DNA of 64,000 nt from positions 2,599,016 through 2,663,015 of the forward strand of contig NZ_LR732912.1 of the NCBI RefSeq assembly GCF_902506065.1, in the 5' to 3' direction. The notes under the pieces were generated by a model, which worked only from the letters and a program-made list of their open reading frames with translations, was not told the origin of the DNA and made no database searches. This DNA comes from Arthrobacter sp. 9V. Its GTDB lineage: Bacteria > Actinomycetota > Actinomycetes > Actinomycetales > Micrococcaceae. This document shows positions 54,764 to 62,802 of the stretch, piece after piece. Each line of letters begins with the position of its first letter. The first letter of the stretch is position 1. A program made the translations under genes and the position numbers.

Positions 54764-55732
54764 TCACGTGTTTACGCTGCGGTGGTCAGCAGCATGCGCT
54801 TTCAGTGCGCCGATGACTTGGTCGCGCCAGGCGGCTGCTTCGGGGAGGAGCTTGGTGAACTGGGAAGAACCGTGAACGTGGCCTTCCCCGAGGAAGAAGG
54901 TCACAGGTACCCCCGCGTCCCGAAGCCGCTGTGCGTAGCGGGAGCCGTCCATCTGCAGAGGGTCGAATTCTGAACTGATAATAAGCGCGGGCGGGAGCCC
55001 GGAGACGTCGTCAGCCAAAAGCGGCGAAACGTAGGGATTGGTCGTATCCTCGGGTGATCGCAGGTACCCTCCGACGCACAGGTCGATTTCTGCCTTCGGC
55101 AACGGATACTGGCCTCCGCTGTACTGTTCGACGCTGGGACTGGATAACGTTAGGTCGAGGGCCGGGACCTCGAGTATTTGGAAGCTGATTTTGGGCCCAT
55201 TCTCGTCTCGGGCTTTCAGTGCAATGGCAGCCGAGAGGTTTCCGCCTGCGGAGCCGCCGCCGATCGTGACGTTTCCTGGGTCGCCGTCATAATCGGCGGC
55301 GTGCGCGACGGCCCACAGCAGCGCTGCGTATGAGTCCTCCAGAGGGATTGGGAACTTAAACTCTGGAGCCAAGCGATACTCGACGGCGACGGTGACGTAC
55401 CCGGCCAGAGCGGTCCGCTCCCGGCACACATTGTCTACGAAGGCTTCCTCTATGGTGCCTGCCATCCAGCCTCCACCGTGGTAGAAGACGTGGACAGGGT
55501 GCGGTCCCGGGGCGGTGGGCTGGTAGATGCGGACCTTGATTTCACCACCATCGACCGGAACCATTGCAGTGTCTACCGAGGCTACGTCAAGGGGTTCCTC
55601 AGCAACGGTTGCTGCCAGAGCATTGGACCCTTCGAGCCCGGCCTCCCGCAAGGAAGGGAGGTCGATCAGATCTGTAAGACCGTTGGCGGGCAGGGCGTCA
55701 AGGAGGGCTTTGAGTGCAGGAATAACTGGCAT
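54764..55732 (-). CDS. HSL-type alpha/beta-hydrolase esterase (copy 2)
   Basis: Esterase of 322 aa, the same length as and clearly paralogous to the one at 36293. HGGGW at about residue 86, nucleophile IGGGSAGGN near 160, acid SEFDPLQMD, histidine GEGHVHGSS. No lesions seen. It follows the MFS gene by 49 bases, so the pair would be co-transcribed under the LacI-type regulator at 57203, while the genes once downstream of it have decayed. Confidence 0.9.
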   Translation of the reverse strand: MPVIPALKALLDALPANGLTDLIDLPSLREAGLEGSNALAATVAEEPLDVASVDTAMVPVDGGEIKVRIYQPTAPGPHPVHVFYHGGGWMAGTIEEAFVDNVCRERTALAGYVTVAVEYRLAPEFKFPIPLEDSYAALLWAVAHAADYDGDPGNVTIGGGSAGGNLSAAIALKARDENGPKISFQILEVPALDLTLSSPSVEQYSGGQYPLPKAEIDLCVGGYLRSPEDTTNPYVSPLLADDVSGLPPALIISSEFDPLQMDGSRYAQRLRDAGVPVTFFLGEGHVHGSSQFTKLLPEAAAWRDQVIGALKAHAADHRSVNT

Positions 55733-55781
55733 GTCAGTGTCGCTTTCTTAGGGACGGGATGTGAAGAGCTGGTCGGGACGG

Positions 55782-57116
55782 CTATAGAGCAGTGGTGCGG
55801 CTTGCATACTCGGAATCGGGTTTCTGCTCGTGCTGGAACTCGTTGGCTATGCGGCCTCCGCGGAATCCAATCCACCCAACCACGACGCCCAGGAGAGCAG
55901 CGATGGCGGAGACTGTGTAAATCAGGCCCGGGGAGAACGCGATGACGGCGGGAATGACGGCGGCGGTTGCAGCGGCCGTAAGACGACCAAAGGTGAAGAC
56001 GAAACCTTGGGCAGTGGAACGCAGCATGGTGGGGAACGATTCGTTTCCCCAGACCCTGGCAATGGGTTCGCCGCAACTGGTTTGCCCGATTGAGCCGATC
56101 AGGAGAGCGCCGAGGATAGTGACCAGAGTGAAGCCAAAAAACACAGGGAGCAGAAGACCGAGGACTGTGACGAGACCGCCGACGAGGAACAGCGGGATCC
56201 GCATACTGGTGTCAACGTATTTCATGAAGAGGAACAACGCGATGAACGCCAGAGGGAACAGCAGGATCGTGTAGGGCACGACCTCGGTGATTTGCAGGCC
56301 CGCGACGTTGACTGCCACATAAGTAGTGAAAGAGCCCAGAACAGTGCTGGCGGACAGCACCAGAGCGTAGAACACTGACAGGACAATGAACGGGCGGCGG
56401 AATGGAGGCTGCAGCAGGTCACGGACGCGGGCTTTTTCAGCACGGACGGTGTGGATGCCCCGGCGGCGTTCCTCGCGGGACTGCAACCACATCGGAGATT
56501 CCGGTACGGTGAGTCGTAGCCCCAACCCGATAAGGGCTACGACAACGATCAGACCATACAGTATCTGACCGCTCATCCGTCCCAAACCACCGGTCACTGT
56601 GGTGATGATGACAACGGTTAGGGACGCAGCAATCCACATGACCTGTGTAAAGACGAGCATCTTGCCGCGGTTTTTCTCGGTTGCAGCCTCGGCAATCGTT
56701 GCCAGCGACACGGGCAGGTCCGCACCGACGCCCAGGCCCAGCAGGGCGATGCCGACGAGTAGGACCGTGAAGTCCGTAGAAAAGGTCGGCGCCAAGCTGC
56801 CGACGGCGATGACCACCATGGTCACTATAAAGACCTTGCGGCGGCCAAAGAGATCACCCAGGCGGCCGCCGACCAGCGCTCCGAGAGCCAATCCCACAGT
56901 CACGACTGCCGTGAGCAGACCCACTTGATCGGCAGTGAGCCCGATCGTTTGCTGGTAAATCACCAAAGCGATGCCATTGACCGTCAACGCTGCGCCATCA
57001 ACATAGGAAGCCAAGCCAGCTATGATAGCGACCCGCCAAGGGTGCTTATACCCCGTCATGGGAAAGGCTGTCCCAACTGGCGTACCGCTCGAGTCTGGGG
57101 TTTGAGTGCTGGACAT
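55782..57116 (-). CDS. MFS transporter (sugar-porter-like), paralogue
   Basis: Twelve-helix transporter, 444 aa; ATG at 57116 follows AAGGAGGATTAC, a consensus ribosome site. Signature GGRLGDLFGRRKVF after helix 2 and 'VPESPMWLQSREERRRGIHT' in the central loop. Similar throughout to the transporter at 46528. It diverges from the LacI-family gene across an 86-bp gap with two direct repeats, and precedes the esterase. It probably imports an esterified sugar or glycoside. Confidence 0.9.
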   Translation of the reverse strand: MSSTQTPDSSGTPVGTAFPMTGYKHPWRVAIIAGLASYVDGAALTVNGIALVIYQQTIGLTADQVGLLTAVVTVGLALGALVGGRLGDLFGRRKVFIVTMVVIAVGSLAPTFSTDFTVLLVGIALLGLGVGADLPVSLATIAEAATEKNRGKMLVFTQVMWIAASLTVVIITTVTGGLGRMSGQILYGLIVVVALIGLGLRLTVPESPMWLQSREERRRGIHTVRAEKARVRDLLQPPFRRPFIVLSVFYALVLSASTVLGSFTTYVAVNVAGLQITEVVPYTILLFPLAFIALFLFMKYVDTSMRIPLFLVGGLVTVLGLLLPVFFGFTLVTILGALLIGSIGQTSCGEPIARVWGNESFPTMLRSTAQGFVFTFGRLTAAATAAVIPAVIAFSPGLIYTVSAIAALLGVVVGWIGFRGGRIANEFQHEQKPDSEYASRTTAL

Positions 57117-57130
57117 GTAATCCTCCTTGA

Positions 57131-57143
57131 TTAATCGTGTCAA
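57131..57143. repeat. Regulatory direct repeat A
   Basis: TTAATCGTGTCAA, 14 bases upstream of the MFS start. It differs at one base from repeat B at 57174; the 43-bp spacing is about four helical turns, fitting a tetramer bridging both sites. Confidence 0.6.
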
Positions 57144-57173
57144 CCACGGTCAATACCAAAATATGCGCTAAGG

Positions 57174-57186
57174 TTAATCGCGTCAA
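57174..57186. repeat. Regulatory direct repeat B
   Basis: TTAATCGCGTCAA, 16 bases upstream of the lacI-family start at 57203. It contains the central CG step common in LacI-family operators. Confidence 0.6.
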
Positions 57187-57202
57187 GCAACTGGAGGTAG
57201 AA

Positions 57203-58216
57203 ATGAGTTCCATACCTTTGACCGTGAGCGATGTAGCCAAGGAAGCCGGCGTTTCGCGTGCGACTGTTAGTTACGTCTTGAACGACCGCAGGGACGTACG
57301 AGTCAGCGAGTCAACACGTCAGCGCGTGATGGATACCGCGCGTAGGCTCGGCTATGTTGGCTCGCCCGCCGCCAGGGCACTCCGCAGCGGCCGCGGGGAT
57401 GTGGTGCTCCTACTCGTCCCCGATTGGGAAATTTCCGGTCAGCTAGAGCTCTTACTGGAAGAGATCGGCCGTCTGGTCGCCGAATATGGGCTGGTGTGCA
57501 TCCGCTACGAAGGTGAGCACTGGCAAGGTTCGCTGCACAAGCTGCTCTCTCGCATTTCTTGTGCATGCGTCGTTACATTTGACCCGCTAACCACTGACGA
57601 TGCGCAGGCGCTCGAGTCCGGCGGTGTGCCTGAAGTAGCTGCACGGCTGCTAGACCACCCCGGACTGCCGCACAACACGGCGATCGGGCAGGACACCATA
57701 GTGGCCGCCCAGGTCGATCATCTGCTCGGACAGGGCTATACCCGCGTCGCTTACCTTGCAACCGAGGAGCCGCGCGGACGTGCCTTCACGACAGCACGCG
57801 TCGCAGCGTTTCATGACATTTGCTCGATCCGCGGTGTCGCGGGTGCGATGTCAGCCACCGTCCCCCAAGATCTAGAAAGCATCTCCGAGACCTTGCAAGC
57901 TTGGATCAGCACGTCAACTGAACCGCTCGGAATCGCCGCGTGGAACGATCTGACCGCTCTGGGCATCATCAGCGCAGCGGCTTCCCGGCAGATCCAGGTT
58001 CCTCATCGGCTAGGCGTCGTAGGCGGCGATAACAGTCCCGTCGCGGCACTCGCACGCCCAACCATCAGCAGTGTCAAGTTCAATTTGCCCTCGGAAGCTA
58101 ACCAAATTGCAGCCCGTATCGCCGACGTCCTCGGACACGCCAAAAACGACGTCAGTGAAGGGCCCGCTGTAGTTGAAGTTTTCACCCGGCTATCGACAGC
58201 CGGACCGTCTCAGTAG
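57203..58216 (+). CDS. LacI-family transcriptional repressor 2
   Basis: Repressor of 337 aa; ATG at 57203 after CTGGAGGTAGAA. HTH and hinge: 'LTVSDVAKEAGVSRATVSYV' with 'SESTRQRVMDTARRLGYVGS'. The effector domain is atypical in the first third ('VVLLLVPDWEISGQLELLLE') but has 'GYTRVAYLATEEPRGRAF' and 'LGVVGGDNSPVAALARPTIS'. Divergent from the MFS/esterase operon. Only distant similarity to LacI 1, and its sites differ from the GCTAAAT operators. Confidence 0.9.
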   Translation: MSSIPLTVSDVAKEAGVSRATVSYVLNDRRDVRVSESTRQRVMDTARRLGYVGSPAARALRSGRGDVVLLLVPDWEISGQLELLLEEIGRLVAEYGLVCIRYEGEHWQGSLHKLLSRISCACVVTFDPLTTDDAQALESGGVPEVAARLLDHPGLPHNTAIGQDTIVAAQVDHLLGQGYTRVAYLATEEPRGRAFTTARVAAFHDICSIRGVAGAMSATVPQDLESISETLQAWISTSTEPLGIAAWNDLTALGIISAAASRQIQVPHRLGVVGGDNSPVAALARPTISSVKFNLPSEANQIAARIADVLGHAKNDVSEGPAVVEVFTRLSTAGPSQ

Positions 58217-58558
58217 GCGACTGGTCCGACCTGCGTGCAGGAGGCGCGCGTTCTATCGACGGTCGGGGCTACAGCCTCAGCCCTGAACCTTGGCGTGACT
58301 TGAGGGCGTTAGTTGGAAGGGAATGCTAAATTCCGCCAACACGGGAACTTTAGTATTTTCATACAAAATCTCTTGGTAATTTGTGCAATTGAACGGTTCG
58401 GCACCCGGCAGGTTGTATCTAGAATGTGGTGTATCAAGATCTCAACCTTTGGGACGAATAGGAAACTCTCGGGTCGCCAGCAAAAGCTCACCTCCGTTCT
58501 TCGTCCCTTACAACGCCTGGTGGAGCTGGCAGCCAAGGGCAAATTCGAGGGAGTCGAA
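58217..58558 (+). other. 342-bp gap
   Basis: No gene assigned. An imperfect palindrome CTAAATTCC ... GGAACTTTAG occurs near 58326-58353; no -10/-35 pair could be fixed. Confidence 0.5.
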
Positions 58559-59140
58559 GTGACCAAAATTGCCATAGTCACAGGTAGTACCCGCCCGGGC
58601 CGCATCAACGATCAAGTTGCGAAGTGGGTTTTGGAACACACACTGCCACGGGCCGAAGCCGAATTCGAAATCGTAGACATCGCCGACTACGAACTGCCCC
58701 TTCTAGACGAACCCTTTCCGGCCGGCTACCAGAAGTATCAGAACAACCACACCAAGGTTTTCTCCTCCAAGATTGCGGAGTTTGACGGCTATATCTTTAT
58801 CGTTGCCGAGTACAACCATTCGGTCACAGGAGCGCTTAAGAACGCTCTGGATTATCTAAACGTTGAATTTAACAACAAAGCCGCCAGCTTCGTCTCCTAC
58901 GGCTCAAAGGGCGGCGCCCGGGCCGTTGAGCACCTCCGCGGCATCGCCTCGGAACTCCAACTCGCCCATGTTCGAAACCAAGTGATGTTCTCGATTTTCT
59001 CCGATGTCGAGAATTTTGAGATCTTCAAGCCTGCCGAAACCTCGACGTCGGCTCTCGACGCGATGCTTGATCAGCTGATTCCTTGGACGCGGGCAATGGA
59101 GTATGTTCGAAATCAAGCGCTGGTAGTGCGCGCCAGTTAG
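58559..59140 (+). CDS. NADPH-dependent FMN reductase family protein
   Basis: Flavodoxin-fold oxidoreductase, 193 aa. A GTG start at 58559, with GAGGGAG upstream, gives TKIAIVTGSTRPGRINDQVA after the initiator; the phosphate-binding GSTRPGR and the later AEYNHSVTGALKNALDYL are family marks. The C-terminal 'VSYGSKGGARAVEHLRGIAS' binds flavin. The frame is open to 58313 but the extra part is not homologous. It is monocistronic between two gaps; role in quinone/azo reduction or supply of FMNH2 unknown. Confidence 0.87.
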   Translation: MTKIAIVTGSTRPGRINDQVAKWVLEHTLPRAEAEFEIVDIADYELPLLDEPFPAGYQKYQNNHTKVFSSKIAEFDGYIFIVAEYNHSVTGALKNALDYLNVEFNNKAASFVSYGSKGGARAVEHLRGIASELQLAHVRNQVMFSIFSDVENFEIFKPAETSTSALDAMLDQLIPWTRAMEYVRNQALVVRAS

Positions 59141-59510
59141 CGCATCCTGAGCGCGCATCGGCAAGGAATACACTTGCAAACGAGAACAGGGCTTGGCTTG
59201 CAACTGTTGATGAAGAGCGAGAGATCACTAGCCCCATCCAGCTTTGATGATGGCAAAACGAGCGGTGGTTGTCCTTAGCCCCTTGTTTCCAAGAACGTCC
59301 CGTTTTTGGCAGCCTACACGGTGGAGTGCAGTAACAAGTACAGGTTGGTGGCCCTGCACGATCGTCGTCGACAGAACAAATTATGCGTGCATTTTGCAAA
59401 GGACCCCGGACCAGCGCATGGGCGCCCCTATTCCGGGCACGGCTACATAATAGCTCTAATCGGCTCCAATTTAGTATCCACGTAGGCTTCCCTCACCGGG
59501 TGGAGCCAGG
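59141..59510 (+). other. 370-bp gap
   Basis: No gene recognised; short antisense frames only. Confidence 0.55.
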
Positions 59511-60266
59511 ATGAATCGAGTTTACGAAGTGCGCTTAGGACGAATACTGACTCCCACGGGGCCTCAGTATGCAGTGTCACAAGACGGTGCGTGGCTCCAT
59601 ATTGAGGACCCGTTTGCAGCAATCTTGTCGTATACAGGGCAAGCCACGCCGACTCATCGAGCCACGTTGCTCGCTCCTGTGACCCCAACTTCCATCGTGG
59701 GAGTGGGACACAACCCTGCTGAGAGCAACAATGGTTTGCCCATACAAGCCTGGCATAAGTCCGTCAGGACTCTCGCGGATCCAGAGGATAAAATCCGAGT
59801 GAGGCGCGGCGACGGAGCAGTAATTGCAGAAGGTGAGCTTGCGGTAGTAATCGGCAAACGATCGACAGAACTCACCTACGAAAATGCGCGAGAGCATATT
59901 CTGGGATATACGATCGCAAATGATGTTACGAACGTAGACCAAGCACTGATCGATGAGAGACTTTTCCAGGCCAAAGCTGGTGAAAAGTACACGCCTCTAG
60001 GTCCTTGGATTGAAACGACGATCGGGGATCCGGATGATCTCGCTATCACGGTCACCCTAAATGGCGAGGCCAAAGTTCAGTCTGGAACCTTTAACCTGCC
60101 GTCGAGCGTTGTCGACTGCCTGATATACGTCACTCGGTGGGTCACCCTCGATGCCGGAGATGTCGTTATGACGGGCGCGCCGGGTACTTCCCTAGCTGTT
60201 CGCCCCGGGGACAGTGTTGGAATAAGTATCAATGGGATAGGAACTCTAGCGAATTCAGTGATTTAG
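59511..60266 (+). CDS. Fumarylacetoacetate hydrolase family protein
   Basis: FAH-fold hydrolase/decarboxylase/isomerase, 251 aa; ATG with GGAGCCAGG upstream. After a ~50-residue N-terminal cap come 'PTSIVGVGHNPAESNN', the metal-site block IAEGELAVVIGK (two Glu) and 'LGYTIANDVTNVDQ' (Asp). The C-terminus has 'WVTLDAGDVVMTGAPGTS', typical of the family. The family acts on 2-oxo/acylpyruvates and homoprotocatechuate or gentisate ring-cleavage products. The usual 'Y-x-x-H-x-x-E' near the N-terminus is altered to GHNPAE. Confidence 0.88.
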   Translation: MNRVYEVRLGRILTPTGPQYAVSQDGAWLHIEDPFAAILSYTGQATPTHRATLLAPVTPTSIVGVGHNPAESNNGLPIQAWHKSVRTLADPEDKIRVRRGDGAVIAEGELAVVIGKRSTELTYENAREHILGYTIANDVTNVDQALIDERLFQAKAGEKYTPLGPWIETTIGDPDDLAITVTLNGEAKVQSGTFNLPSSVVDCLIYVTRWVTLDAGDVVMTGAPGTSLAVRPGDSVGISINGIGTLANSVI

Positions 60267-60702
60267 AGCCGCCTCGGTCGCAGACTCTTGTTGCACAGCT
60301 CTACGCAAGGGGCTGATTCGTCATTTCCGGCTTGAGGCTTCGCCGGAAACGCACCAGTTTATCGGCTTAGGGCGATTGGGCAGGCGAAGGAACTCCGACG
60401 GATTGGAGCTGGTCGAGGGCATGCGGTTGGCGTCGACCGGCATGCGACCACTCACGGACTTTTAGTTGATGGGCCGCCGGTTTTGCCCTTCAGTCGGCAT
60501 GCCCCCATAGGCCAGAACAGACCGTCCTGGGCTGGGGTCGAGTCAACCCAACTGTGAGTCTCACGGAGATGGGCCAAGACCACCCGCTGTTGCGAGAACG
60601 GGTGGCCTTGGCGGCTTCGGGGAGGAAATGGCTTCAATGGGTGCGTTTTTGAACAGCTTTCTCCCGGTGGACTCGGATCAGTGGAGCACTACGGGGAACG
60701 TT
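60267..60702 (+). other. 436-bp gap
   Basis: No gene assigned. Contains a perfect 8-bp inverted repeat at 60324-60349. Confidence 0.55.
60324..60349. repeat. Inverted repeat after the FAH gene
   Basis: TTTCCGGC and GCCGGAAA around a 10-base loop, 58 bases after the stop. It may act as a T-run-less terminator. Confidence 0.4.
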
Positions 60703-60858
60703 TTAGCATCCACGCGTCATCAACCCAGCAGAGAATCCGCCAGCCCCGATGCTAAGCAGTACGAGTCCCGAGGCTAGTCCTAACGTATTAGGGGCGGTTA
60801 CCGAGCAAAGGGTGCCCACGGTTACTAAAAACAACATTGCGGCGAAATGGGACCTCAT
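60703..60858 (-). CDS. Small two-helix membrane protein
   Basis: 51-aa frame from an ATG at 60858 with CGGAGTGGC just upstream: MRSHFAAMLFLVTVGTLCSV, then 'LGLASGLVLLSIGAGGFSAG'. Two hydrophobic segments separated by a short polar turn. It lies 83 bases downstream of the cupin gene on the same strand. No family recognised; a conserved homologue would be needed to trust it. Confidence 0.4.
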   Translation of the reverse strand: MRSHFAAMLFLVTVGTLCSVTAPNTLGLASGLVLLSIGAGGFSAGLMTRGC

Positions 60859-60941
60859 TGCCACTCCGCAAGTGGGAAGGTGAGCCTTGTACGGTCTCAC
60901 GCAACTGTTGTCTCGTTGTCGCGAACGTTGACCAGCCAGGG

Positions 60942-61292
60942 TCATCCGGAGCGCACCATTGTGTACACCTTCACCAGCGTGGCTTCAATGAGCCACCGCC
61001 CAGCCCATCCTTCGGGCAGGGATACCACGACTCCCGGCTGGAGAATGATTGTCTCACCGTCGTCGCGGACGAGTTTGCCCTGTCCCTCTACAATGTGGAT
61101 AAATTCTTGATAACCGGTCAGTTTAGTTGTGAATTCACCAGGACTGACCTTCCAAAGCCCAGATTGTGCTCGAACACAGTCATTCAGCACCAAGGTGCTT
61201 GTGGCGGGCTGCCCAGAAATGACGCGCTCCGGGCTAACGGGATTAGGCATAGGCCACCGTGCAGCGCCTATCGTCGTAGCTACTGCGCTCAT
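60942..61292 (-). CDS. Cupin domain protein (DUF861/EutQ-like)
   Basis: Single-cupin protein, 116 aa. The beta-barrel core reads 'QSGLWKVSPGEFTTKLTGYQ', then EFIHIVEGQGKLVRDDGE and 'ILQPGVVVSLPEGWAGRWLI', the two cupin motifs of the DUF861 group (Glu kept, metal His reduced). The start overlaps the stop of the amine oxidase gene by 4 bases. Such cupins often accompany amine or polyamine oxidation genes; biochemical role uncertain. Confidence 0.88.
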   Translation of the reverse strand: MSAVATTIGAARWPMPNPVSPERVISGQPATSTLVLNDCVRAQSGLWKVSPGEFTTKLTGYQEFIHIVEGQGKLVRDDGETIILQPGVVVSLPEGWAGRWLIEATLVKVYTMVRSG

Positions 61293-62575
61293 AATGCAGT
61301 CCTTGTCTCGAGGGTGATGTTTCTCGCAACTCGTTGGAGTCGATCCGCAGCCCTTTCGCCGCTGCGTAGAGCTCCCTCCATAAGACCTGTAAAGTCTGGG
61401 TCGGCGTACTCCCCAGCGAAAAAGATGTTGCCCACGGGCAGCTCAAGCACGTCGGCCTCCTTCTGTCCTCCACCTGGCGCAAACGCCGAGTACGCGCCGC
61501 GTGCTAGTGGATCATTCCTCCAAATGGTGCTGACAGCTGCATCGGCACTGAATTTCAAATCCGGACGGATGTCCCGGGCACGTGAAATCCATGCTTCAAA
61601 GTCGCCGTTCTGTCCCGAACTTCTGTCCAAGGCAGCAGGTGATCCCATAAAGGAATTAAGCATAGGAGTAACTGTGCCGGTGTCATCGGCAGCCGTCCAC
61701 GTCCAGAATCGATCATTTGTCGACATGACAGCGCTACTATCAGGGGACGACAGCAGGGGAAGATGCAGTTTCGCGGCATCACCTTGGAGCACTCGCTCTA
61801 AAGCAACCCGCTTCCAATCCGGCAACGGTAAGGACACGCCGGACGGTTCTCGGATCAGTGCCAGAGGAAGAGCCACAATGACGGCGTCAAAAACGTCGCT
61901 TTGCCCCATAGTTTCCACTACCAAGCCATCGTCAGTTTCGCGTACGGCCCGGACATGTTCGCGATAACGCATGGATTTCCCCAACCTGCTTGCTAAAGCA
62001 GTCGGAAGGCACTGATTGCCTCCGCCTATGCGCCAGCTCGGAAGGGGTTCGAACGAGGCAATGTGGTCGAGGGTCTCGGCGCTAACTTCATCCGCCGCGA
62101 CCGCCGTCGAAATCTCGATCCTCCCCCTCAGGGCGTCGACTAATCGCTCATCCATGTCAAGGCGCTGGAGCACTGCTTCGGCTGACGGCGGATACTCAAA
62201 AGTACGTGCAATCTGGGCTGCGTTACGGCCAGCTTCTACGATGTCATCTGTTGTGATGTCGGGGGTGTCTGCCAGCTGGCGTACGTAATAGCTCATTTCT
62301 GTATCTATCAGGGAAAGCCCTGTCAGATCCAGGAGGCGCCGCATCGCCGTATAACCATTGAGCACAAATTCGGCCCCGCGTTCGATAACGCATGGCTCAT
62401 CTCGAGCGGGGGAAGTTACGGCTTCCGACCAGACCCGTCCCCCAGCACGGTCGCGCGCCTCAAGAACAGTCACGTCGTAACCATCAGCTGCCAGTTGAGT
62501 AGCAGCAGCCAAGCCGGCGAGGCCTGCCCCTAGTACTGCCACACGTGATCCCTCATGAAGGCGGGTCACTGGCAT
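61289..62575 (-). CDS. FAD-dependent amine oxidase (monoamine/putrescine oxidase type)
   Basis: Flavin amine oxidase, 428 aa. N-terminal dinucleotide-binding GAGLAGLAAATQLAADGYDV with VLEARDRAGGRVWS (residues about 16-55); C-terminal FAD/substrate motif 'IFFAGEYADPDFTGLMEGAL' near 390-410. It oxidises a primary amine to the aldehyde with H2O2. The gene starts inside the end of a small upstream ORF (ATGCCAGTGA overlap) and is coupled to the cupin gene. Divergent from a PucR regulator, which probably controls it. Confidence 0.9.
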   Translation of the reverse strand: MPVTRLHEGSRVAVLGAGLAGLAAATQLAADGYDVTVLEARDRAGGRVWSEAVTSPARDEPCVIERGAEFVLNGYTAMRRLLDLTGLSLIDTEMSYYVRQLADTPDITTDDIVEAGRNAAQIARTFEYPPSAEAVLQRLDMDERLVDALRGRIEISTAVAADEVSAETLDHIASFEPLPSWRIGGGNQCLPTALASRLGKSMRYREHVRAVRETDDGLVVETMGQSDVFDAVIVALPLALIREPSGVSLPLPDWKRVALERVLQGDAAKLHLPLLSSPDSSAVMSTNDRFWTWTAADDTGTVTPMLNSFMGSPAALDRSSGQNGDFEAWISRARDIRPDLKFSADAAVSTIWRNDPLARGAYSAFAPGGGQKEADVLELPVGNIFFAGEYADPDFTGLMEGALRSGERAADRLQRVARNITLETRTAL

Positions 62576-62679
62576 GCCTGCACACCAAAGTCGCGCGCCG
62601 TCTCGGGAGCAGCAATATTGTTGTAACGCTCTCCCGCCGAGAGCGGAAAATCGGCGGTGACCCAGTTGGTGGCGCCCAT
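62566..62679 (-). CDS. 37-aa leader ORF coupled to the amine oxidase
   Basis: ATG at 62679 with AAGGAG 9 bases upstream (an in-frame ATG at 62688 overlaps that site too closely): MGATNWVTADFPLSAGERYN then 'NIAAPETARDFGVQACQ'. Its TGA overlaps the start of the amine oxidase gene by 10 bases. The best ribosome site in the divergent gap belongs to it rather than to the oxidase, so the oxidase is probably translated by coupling. Not hydrophobic and not a typical attenuator peptide; family unknown. Confidence 0.55.
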   Translation of the reverse strand: MGATNWVTADFPLSAGERYNNIAAPETARDFGVQACQ

Positions 62680-62789
62680 GAATGTCATCTCCTTCGGTGT
62701 CTGTTCATTTCGCTTCACACTACGCACGATTAGAGAGCCTGAGTATCGTACAAATGATAAAAAACTGTTCGGTATTGTTACTCATGTCA

Positions 62790-62795
62790 TATAAT
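62790..62795 (+). promoter_or_regulatory. -10 box of a leaderless promoter
   Basis: A perfect TATAAT with only 7 bases (TTGAGAC) before the ATG at 62803. The start point would fall on or next to the A of ATG. A possible weak -35 TTCGGT lies 16 bases upstream. Confidence 0.6.
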
Positions 62796-62802
62796 TTGAG
62801 AC

